The notes beneath the pieces are model-generated. The model did no database searches. It was given only the letters and a program-made list of their open reading frames with translations, and was not told the origin of the DNA. Source: Wolfiporia cocos (lineage: Eukaryota > Basidiomycota > Agaricomycetes > Polyporales > Phaeolaceae). Taken from it: 64,000 bases of DNA. Position 1 is the first letter of the stretch; each line of letters starts with the position of its first letter. This document shows positions 56,364 to 64,000 of this stretch, piece by piece. The translations under genes and the position numbers were made by a program. The stretch is taken from NCBI GenBank assembly GCA_029448655.1, contig JACCLO010000002.1, forward strand, positions 4,464,001 through 4,528,000, read 5' to 3'.

Positions 56364-58390
56364 GGTGAGGATGTACGGACGTGAGGGCGAGGGCGAGTTC
56401 TTATGTACGAGTGACCGAGGTGAGGCTCGGGAGGAGTTGGTGGATTGGCGCACGTACTAGTATCTACTCGGCTCCTTCGAATTGGGTGACGCTGTGCGGG
56501 TCCGCGACGGCGAATGATGCAGTTTTTCTCCCGAGCGTGGTACAGCCTAGCCGCTGTCCCGGGAATGGTAGGCGTTATGGAGGGCCAGCCTGTGAGTGCT
56601 CACACCGCCGGATGCGCGCCTGGGAATGCCGCTCACCGACGGAGATCGGAACGCGCGAGTACTGAAGTGCGATGTACGCTTCGTACGGGCGATCTATGGA
56701 CGTATCTTGATGTCAACAATTGCTTTGGAGCAGGGGATTGGCAATTAGTACGTACCTGAGTTGACCGTAGCATTTTGAGGGCCGTTACACCGCTGACTCG
56801 ATCAAGAGATTAGATAAGATTGCACGTTCGGGCGGTTGTCTTCTCAGGATGTTTACTGCGCTCTTTACTCGGCGATAGGAGCGGGCTTTCAGTTCTTTCA
56901 GCAGCAGAATCAATGTGGCAGATCTGCTCCAAAACCTACAGCTGCGGGAAAGTACTGATCGACGAGTCACTGGCTGAGCGTGAAAGAGCACCAGGGTGGC
57001 CTCTCGCTCGCCTGCGGGGCATTCATTGTGACAGGGCTTCTCCAGGATACCAATATGACTCTCGAAGAGCTTCGTCCAAATTGTGCATGCCAGCTAAAAG
57101 CCTGGGCTTCGATGCAATTTAGCAGCCAACACGGAGAAGCTGCATGGCTGTCCCAGCAACAATAGTCTTCAGCATGAGCATACTGATTGCAGTACGTATT
57201 CGCTCACTAGGGTATAAGTACTAACAGTGTCGGACGATATAACTATACTGCTCGATGATTTAGATAACACCTGTAGCTAACGCGGCGGCTCGTCCTCGAT
57301 ATACCAGTCAAAGCTCTTCGTAGCGCCTGGCTGTAACATTTCACCTTGCAAGGCCTCACAAAGCAACCAAGCCAAAACAGCCTGGTGACTACAGGTTGTA
57401 CAGCTCAAAGGAAGCTAGCAGTTCCAGCAGCTAATGCTCGCAAGGCAGGTAGTAATAGTGACTACTGTCCGATGGTTGGTTTTATGGATTACCAGCCGCT
57501 TCGTGTAAGCGAGGTGCCTATCTGGCTCTCAGGTATGCTCTATGAGCTCATGAGTGGCGTGTTGTAAAAGAGTCACAATGAATACGTCAAAATATGCGTC
57601 CAGGTTTATGATACAAGACTGACGAAAGGTCGCCACAAAGAGCCATATATAATAACATCGCCATGAAGCTTAAGACTTAGCCGTCAAAGTGCCATGCGTG
57701 TATAAAGCTACTTCATAAGTCAAAATAGGACTCGTTCTCGTCATTTATGATAAGCTATCACTTTATCATCCATCTACGGCCAGCAAGCCAGCAAGGAAGG
57801 GCCGCACACGCATGACCACAGCTTCTTGTCCTCAGCAGTAGAAATCACAACGAGCGCACAGAAGGTGAAAATGTCTTGGGTATACGTCAAGTTGACAGAC
57901 TTCTGGAAGCAAGGATGCTCCAGGCGCGGCCGGTGGGATTCACCACGGACCTGAAACCCGGAAGACGGAGAGTGAGTCTGAGACGAAGAGGTGTTGCAAT
58001 GGCCACCTGGTTAAAGAACTTGCGAGTAAGCTTATAGCTTTCTGCATGTCTCATTAAAGATCCCATCATACCAGAAAAAGGCTGATAGCGAGCAGTACAG
58101 TGCGGCCTGAGTTACTAACCATGATGGAGTATTATAGCCATTTCTTATATCACTGCTTCCGTCAATGTTTCGAGTGTGCGCGACGGCATTCAGATACCGT
58201 ATCCTCTACAATCAGCGTGGATTTCTCCCGGTGCTCTGCTTCCTCGTCAGAATGAATCGGGATAGTTAAGATTTTACAAGTATGATGTAACCAGTACAAC
58301 CTGAGCGTGTGGTCGCGCACAAATCTCGATCTTGATCGATCTCCTCATTAGCGGATGCCCGATCGCTGCTGCTTGCGCTTGCCCATTTCC
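56364..58390. other. 2-kb intergenic region
   Basis: Upstream of ARO2 (left) and NAA38 (right). Open frames such as 56514-56759, 56820-57122 and 57346-57567 have no domain. AT-rich from about 57550 to 57850. No RNA gene recognised. Confidence 0.45.
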
Positions 58391-58777
58391 ATGTCGCACA
58401 CCGACTCCTCGGGTGGCACTCCGCCCGCCTCATCCGTATCCTCGGAATCCAGCTCCGTCTCTTCCAGACCACCCACACCAGACTCTGTCAGGAAGCTCAG
58501 ATCGCTGCTGCGCGGGAACCTGCGCATCACTATTTCTGACGGCCGCATATTCATTGGGACATTTGTAGGCACCGATAAGCAGCTCAATGTCTTGCTCGTG
58601 AACACGGACGAGTACAGGCTTGGAGAAGAATATGTGGGCGGGCGGATGAGTGGACGATTTGTGGGTCAGGTGATGATCCCCTGGAGGCTTGTACAGAAGG
58701 TCGAGGCGGCCACTGGGCAAGCGGTAGTGGCACAGAGGAGCGAGGAAGAGGAAGAAGAAGACAGTCTGTATTCATGA
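58391..58777 (+). CDS. NAA38: NatC auxiliary subunit Naa38 (LSM domain)
   Basis: Naa38 is the Sm-like auxiliary subunit of the NatC N-terminal acetyltransferase. A single exon gives MSHTDSSGGTPPASSVSSE, a Ser-rich leader, then the Sm fold: KLRSLLRGNLRITISDGRIF and IGTFVGTDKQLNVLLVNTDE (Sm1), and GQVMIPWRLVQKVE (Sm2). The tail is acidic, SEEEEEEDSLYS. The length (128 residues) and the IPWxLVxKVE ending fit LSMD1/Naa38 rather than an snRNP Sm protein. An in-frame start 12 codons upstream exists, but the chosen ATG is the likelier one. Confidence 0.87.
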   Translation: MSHTDSSGGTPPASSVSSESSSVSSRPPTPDSVRKLRSLLRGNLRITISDGRIFIGTFVGTDKQLNVLLVNTDEYRLGEEYVGGRMSGRFVGQVMIPWRLVQKVEAATGQAVVAQRSEEEEEEDSLYS

Positions 58778-59366
58778 ATTATGGACACATAATGCACGTA
58801 AGTCATCCTTGATTATAGGGGTTGAGTCCTAACTCATCTTACTTAGCCTAGTCTCAAGATATGTAGAACAGATTCGCAACTGAAGGTTACCCGAACACGC
58901 GAGAGATTGCCGTGCAGTACGTCCCCGACTACCTACCCTACCTATTCTATGGAGGATCAAAGTCTTGGCTCGCAACGTTACCCCATGCTTGACTCTTTTG
59001 GAAGAACGTAAGGACCGGAGTCATGATATATTGTGCAAGAGAGTTCTATCCTGTCGGGGAGGGGGGCCAACACTCGTCCAGTTATAGTTCCCATCTATCA
59101 TGCATCTATGCTTTGAGCTAGAATCATCCTTTGCCGAAAATCTGTCGCCGGCTCGCGACAGCCTTCGTGCCCGGATCAATACCTGTTGATCATCAGATGA
59201 GGCACAAGTGCGTGGCAAGCTGGAGTAGGCCCGGAGTTTATTGAGCGAACATAAAGACTTCCTTTCCGAAGTCCCGCGATCGCAGCATGTTCTTTCCACG
59301 TGTACTCTGCATTCTCTTGCGCTGAAAAGAGTCTGAGAGTAGAATTGCAGGACTCTCGTCGTGAAG
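58778..59366. other. Intergenic, no gene seen
   Basis: A minus-strand frame (59021-59605) overlaps the next gene and has no conserved features. Confidence 0.5.
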
Positions 59367-61723
59367 ATGTTAACACGCACTCTGCTACAAGCTCTGATTT
59401 CGACGAGACTGCTACGGCCCGTTGTACAAAAACTACTGGCGCTATGGGTCTTCCTCAGAGGTCGATCTGCAGGGTTCGGGGGCAAACAGCCATCCGTGAA
59501 AGAAATAGAGCGGAAAAGCGATGTCGATAAACGACATGGACGCTGCGGTGGCTGCGATGCAGATATCGGCGAAGGTGCAACTGCAATTATTAACTCGAGC
59601 TCCAACTACGATGAGATCCCAGTTGGCTCTAGCCAGCCCCTTGCGGTTCTCCCAGACATTCCATGCATAGCTCAAGATGACTCGAATACCCCGGTCTCTG
59701 ACCCTGACACAGTGTCTCCATCCTCTGAACAGACCACCTTGCAACCTGCTCCTGCTGATACCGACATGACTCGCCGCGACCGAAGCTGCATGGATTGTCA
59801 AGAGCCCATCTCTCTCAACCTTGGTGGAACAGTCTTCCTGGATGCAGACGCAGATCATGAACTACAGCCTCAAGGAATCCACAGGAGACGAAGCATACAC
59901 ATTCCCACAAGCCCCTCAATACAAGCGGATATATAGGTCCACAAGAGCGAGAGGAACAACACATCCTATAACCGAGGTGGGCAGATATAACAAAAGCCCT
60001 ATATAGTATGTGCTGCCTCCGTCACTGCAGACTGCATGAGCTATAGACTTACAACAACAACTGTTTTCTGTATATCGACCGCGTGGTCGGATTTATTGTG
60101 GAGCCTCTTCGAACATCTTACGAGCTGTGGCTCAGTCGCTTTACACCTGGAATTCCAGTTTACTGATGGCGCTTGTAGTGAGGGTGTCCCTGATGGATGG
60201 GAAGCATGTGTGCATCCCGAAGGTGCCTTATACTTCTACAATCCGACTAAAGTGTGTTTTTGCAGCTACTATGTACTGATGAGAACTCATGCGACCGGCT
60301 TAGGTTACATTGGGAAATGTTTCCTCACAGATGCGTTGTGACTGACGATGTTGTCCGTGAGTTGACGGGCATGATAGCGCACGGCTATGTTGGTGAGTGT
60401 AGGTTCTACCTTGTATGTTGAAGTTACAATCACTCATATGAATAACATCAGACCAGGTTACGTCTCGGTCTTCAACTGTGACATACACCACAGATGAGCT
60501 AGAGAAGCTTTTGTCAGTAGTTCAACGTTGCAAAGGTGTGCGACGCCGCATTCATCTTCCTTCGGCGTCATTGATGTAGTTGATAGATCTGGGTAGTAGC
60601 GCATATGCAGTTGCCATCGTAGGTGGGATTGCTTTTTAGCATGCGTGCTACATAGCCTGATACATATCCCATAAGCCCGCTTGGTGAAGAATTTCGGTAT
60701 GATAAATGTGGTACTCCGAGGGGTGTTCTGAACATTTTATAGCTTTGCACAGATTGGTCCACTTCCACGGCCAACAGGTTGCCCGACTGGATCGTAATCA
60801 GCGACTCTATAAAGATACCTTATATAATACAGCTCTCATTTCTCTGCTCTCTCCTCTGCTATTCAACGTTCTCTTGGAGCACCTTGATTCCCTTCGAGAG
60901 ATATGGATTGAGGATATTATGACTGTACTACCTTGGACTCGATGTGTCAACAAATTGCAAAATGACCAATATGTCGTAATTGTATGAAATCATTCATCTA
61001 TGCTTGATCAGTAATGACGACTGACAGTGCGAAGGCCACAGTACTACTAAATGCGAACATATCTTTTATGACGATCAACGATCTCAGCCCGGGTACTCCA
61101 ACGCAGATCGCCAGCCTTACTTACACCGTTACTAGCATCGGCAGTACTCTCGCTGGTTTGTTACTTATGAGGAGGCACCGTTTTGCAACAAAGAAACTGC
61201 TCAAGTGACAGCATGTTTTCAATGACCTGTTGTCAGCGACGCCTAATGACGATCTGATAGGTGGAGCACATCAACAATAGCAGGAGCCGTAACATCAACT
61301 TGGAGGTCATTGCCATCTCGTGCAGCCTCCCTTATGCCTTACTGATGTGGAGGTGAGCGCTGCATAGCAGTTCCTGTATCCTTAATATGCTAATGTACAC
61401 GCTCTGCAGTATGATAACATTCATCATTGAATGCTTTGTAAACGATGACGACACATCAAGCTTCAAGTACCATCAGCGCCATTACATTGTTCCTCGTTTG
61501 GAGTATGCATATGCTGGGTCATCTATACGATGCGGAAAGCAAGGATTTGAAGTTGCACAAAGAGTCGCTGAGTAAAATATGCAAATGCGTGAAAACAGAG
61601 GTTGCGAAGTGCGCTGCAATATCCGTGGTACAGTGTAAGCGGGCAATGTTTCGATATCGCAGAGACGCAACTGTGAACACCCATCCCGCTGTACAGGAGA
61701 CGAGAGAGTTAGATGAGTGCTGA
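59367..61723 (+). CDS. WW-like, multi-membrane basidiomycete protein
   Basis: I place this in a large family of Agaricomycete proteins of unknown function, with a WW-like segment followed by a C-terminal membrane region. Spliced blocks: PDGWEACVHPEGALYFYNPT (WW-like, about 60190-60255), LHWEMFPHRCVVTDDVVREL, TYTTDELEKLLSVVQRCK, LHRLVHFHGQQVARLDRNQR, LISLLSPLLFNVLLEHLDSL, ATVLLNANISFMTINDLSPG, ASLTYTVTSIGSTLAGLLLM, LEVIAISCSLPYALLMW and AITLFLVWSMHMLGHLYDAE. The N-terminal exon (MLTRTLLQALISTRLL..., 59367-59936) is assigned by position only. Exons from 59936 to 60160 and the junction near 61440 could not be resolved cleanly, so a damaged copy is possible. Confidence 0.68.
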
Positions 61724-63430
61724 TGTATTGATGGAGGGGTAAAACAGATGTGGACCCTTGCACACACTGCAAAGTGTTGGATTGCCCCTCATGTCTCGTA
61801 GGCTACATCTTGATTCCCACCGACCGTTTTGACGATTCTCGTGAGTCCAACAAAGAAGGTCACAGTGTATGCATGAAGCTTGTATATAAACAAATAGTCT
61901 TCAATCTTTAGGTTTGCTCGACGTCAGAACATATTTTAACTTCTTTTTGTTTAAGCTTGCCTCACAAACATCAGATGCGTTCTACAAAAAAATGCGCAGA
62001 GAGCAAGTGCCACGATAGATGAAGCCGTAGATATCTCTGACTCATGGTACATTATTAAGCTGCATGCGGGGTCATTCATCCAATCTCCACTTGTTCTCCT
62101 TGATCAATCTCTCTCGCTCAAGGAGGTACTTGCCTGTCAGTAGCGAGTGCATCAGCAAGACGTAAATCAAGGAGTCTGTAGAATCCTAACCTTCCTTATA
62201 TTTCTGAGATTGATCCGAGGCCTTGTAGTAGTACCACCCCAGGCGAGCATTGCATCCGATACAGCTAACATCAGCGACCGTGTGTACTCCTGTTCTACTT
62301 GCCCAGTCAGAGGTGCAACACGTCATGACAACGCTTTAAAACACACAGTAGTGCTCGGTCTTCCTTCTTCTCGTGTTTCACGTTGGTCGCAGAGTGCATG
62401 AGGCTGCGTGTGCTTAACACACCCGCTGCGAAGTGGAGGAAGCAACTCACTAGCCACGGCCATCTCTACCCGAGAATGCTTTGCTGATAAGCTCATCTTG
62501 GAGAGCCTTGTACGTGTAAGCAAGTTACATTGCACGAAAAATGGATTACATACAACTACTGTGGAGCAGTTGGAACATGAGAAAGTTGCTTTGTCTTGGT
62601 ATACAACGACGGGAGTGCTGGATGTGGACGAACTCGACATTGTGTTGTAGTGACGATGCGAAATAAGTTGGAAGCTATTGCCCGGGCATCTGCATCCCCA
62701 CTGCCAAAGCTTCCAGCCTGTGCCACCCTATTCAGGCGCCCCTATTCAGGCGCAGCGCCACTGGGTGCACGCCTGCTTGTCTGTCAATATATTTTATATC
62801 TTCCTCATCCATGATTGGTACTTAACATGAGCCCTGAGCTGATAGTACGCGTGCGGTAGCAGCTATAATGTGCATTATGCAACCGTTCTTCTCCCGCAAA
62901 GAATCATAAGAAAGCAGAGACTGTTTGGATAGCTCAGATTGTAATTTGTGGTGAATGCATTATTGGTTGATTCGCAGTGCTGTCGGCCGTATTGCTAAAT
63001 CTAAACTATGCTACTGTAAGTACAGAATTGCTAGGACATGCCCAGTAATTTTCTCGTTGCCTCATGCCTCTCGGGTTGCACGTAGTTGTCAATTCCACTC
63101 CTGCTACTGTGAGCTGTCGCCTCCCCACAGTCGTCATTAATGATGGCCATTTAATCTTCAACACCATCTATTTCAAAAGCCCGAGCTATTATCAGTATCT
63201 GTCCATAGCATATACAGAGCATATAGTAAGTGAAAATGCCAGAGCTAATCACGATGTGCTAGACGCGCTATCGAGATAAAGCGGCGATAGGCGCCCATAC
63301 CGCTGAGCGATCTCGCCTCGATCGATCACCTGATTGTGGCTCATCCAAGATCCTCCGCGTGCTCTCTGCTAACAGCTCGCGCTATCGTGCTCCGTCGACC
63401 TACCGTTATTTTATCCATCGCTACCTGAAA
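61724..63430. other. 1.7-kb intergenic region
   Basis: Open frames under 110 codons on both strands without domains. A short direct repeat CCTATTCAGGCGC lies near 62728-62755. The right end is presumably the promoter of the ABCF gene. Confidence 0.45.
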
Positions 63431-64000
63431 ATGAGTGTCTCTCCTGAGGACGTCGCTGAAGAAATTCGTAACGCCCTCCCGGGTACAGAAGAAATTGTCG
63501 TGCAGTACGTCTCAGGCTACCTGCTCGACCTCGACGACGCCGCGGAGGACGAGGATGTTCTCCAGGTGACACGCAGCATCCTCGAATCTGCCGTGCCCTC
63601 GTCCTCGAGAAAGGGCCAGGACGTGCAACTTAACAAGGTTATGGCCGCGCTCGGACGCATGCTCGCCGAGCCACTCAGCAAACGGGAAGAGCGCAATCGT
63701 GCGGGGAAGAGCAATGGGTTGGTCAGGCTAGACAAGGTGATGGAGATGGGCAAGGCGGGTGTGATGAGCAACACAATTGCATTCACAGAGGGAGTAGATT
63801 TGGAGAGTATTAATAAGACAAAGTAAGTGTCGTGCTCTTGGTTACTTCATTCTTGGTACGAGGCGCTGTACAGAGCTTCACGTGTGGACGTTAAGAAACT
63901 GGAGAAGCAGGAAGCTAAGCTCAAGGTTTGTTTGTGATTTGAGGCCAGATGTAGATGCGTTTGACAAGGAGTTGCTATAGGCGAAGATAGAGAAGCGATC
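63431..64000 (+). CDS. ABCF ATPase, Gcn20-like (5' part, runs off window)
   Basis: Start MSVSPEDVAEEIRNALPGTE at 63431, the first ATG of the open frame. The N-terminal region EIVVQYVSGYLLDLDDAAED, SSSRKGQDVQLNKVMAALGR, then after an intron SRVDVKKLEKQEAKLK and AKIEKR, matches the N-terminal regulatory part of Gcn20/ABCF3 (compare yeast ESRVDLKKLAKAEQK). Gcn20 works with Gcn1 on ribosomes to activate the eIF2 kinase Gcn2 during amino-acid starvation. The two ABC cassettes lie beyond the window, so the call rests on the N-terminal domain alone. Confidence 0.82.

Noticed and set aside
1..64000. CRISPR arrays, bacterial operons or rRNA
   Set aside because: No regularly spaced repeats with unique spacers, no rRNA sequence, and gene structure is spliceosomal throughout.

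Overview
This window is nuclear DNA of a filamentous basidiomycete, most likely an Agaricomycete close to the polypores. The genes are moderately GC-rich and cut by many short introns (mostly 45-90 nt, donors GTGCGT, GTGAGT or GTATGT). They include conserved fungal genes next to families known mainly from mushroom-forming fungi: a DUF7704-like membrane protein, a WW-like multi-membrane family, paired small 'FAPLNGDIKPD' proteins and tandem P450s. All gene models below were spliced by eye from open frames, GT/GC-AG borders and family conservation.

Layout. 1-3.0 kb is a young LTR element without coding capacity, followed by about 1.9 kb of AT-richer repeat debris: a GGACC/GGTCC array, a CTTAAG tandem repeat and a long hairpin. 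4.9-11.3 kb holds SRP68 (-) and GET3 (+), head to head over a 221-bp promoter, then a Yap1/Pap1-type bZIP regulator (-). 11.3-15.9 kb has no gene I can recognise. 15.9-17.1 kb is an Erf4/GOLGA7-type palmitoyltransferase subunit (-). 19.3-23.2 kb is the TPR corepressor Cyc8/Ssn6 (-). 23-30 kb is unusually GC-rich and holds only a tiny SERF gene (+) before mitochondrial ClpP (-), which is divergent from a Brl1/Brr6 nuclear-envelope gene (+).

33-36.4 kb is gene-poor. 36.4-42.2 kb carries two tandem, apparently intact cytochrome P450 genes. 43.1-44.6 kb holds a convergent pair of small paralogs. 47.3-49.3 kb encodes a membrane-anchored pepsin-fold protein whose catalytic motifs are both altered. 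49.8-52.9 kb has a DUF7704-like gene (-) divergent from a UPF0052/CofD-like gene (+). 53.3-56.4 kb has a low-complexity protein with a Trp/Cys-rich tail, convergent with chorismate synthase ARO2. 58.4 kb is the NatC subunit NAA38. 59.4-61.7 kb is the WW-like membrane protein. 63.4 kb to the end is the start of an ABCF/Gcn20 gene that leaves the window.

Several genes belong to protein targeting and proteostasis at the ER, nuclear envelope and mitochondria: SRP68, GET3, BRL1, CLPP and SERF. The SRP68-GET3 pair puts the two ER-targeting pathways on one promoter region. The most unusual items are the coding-less LTR element with identical LTR sequence, the pseudo-protease receptor-like protein, the mirror-image paralog pair and the GET3 P-loop split by an 18-nt micro-exon.
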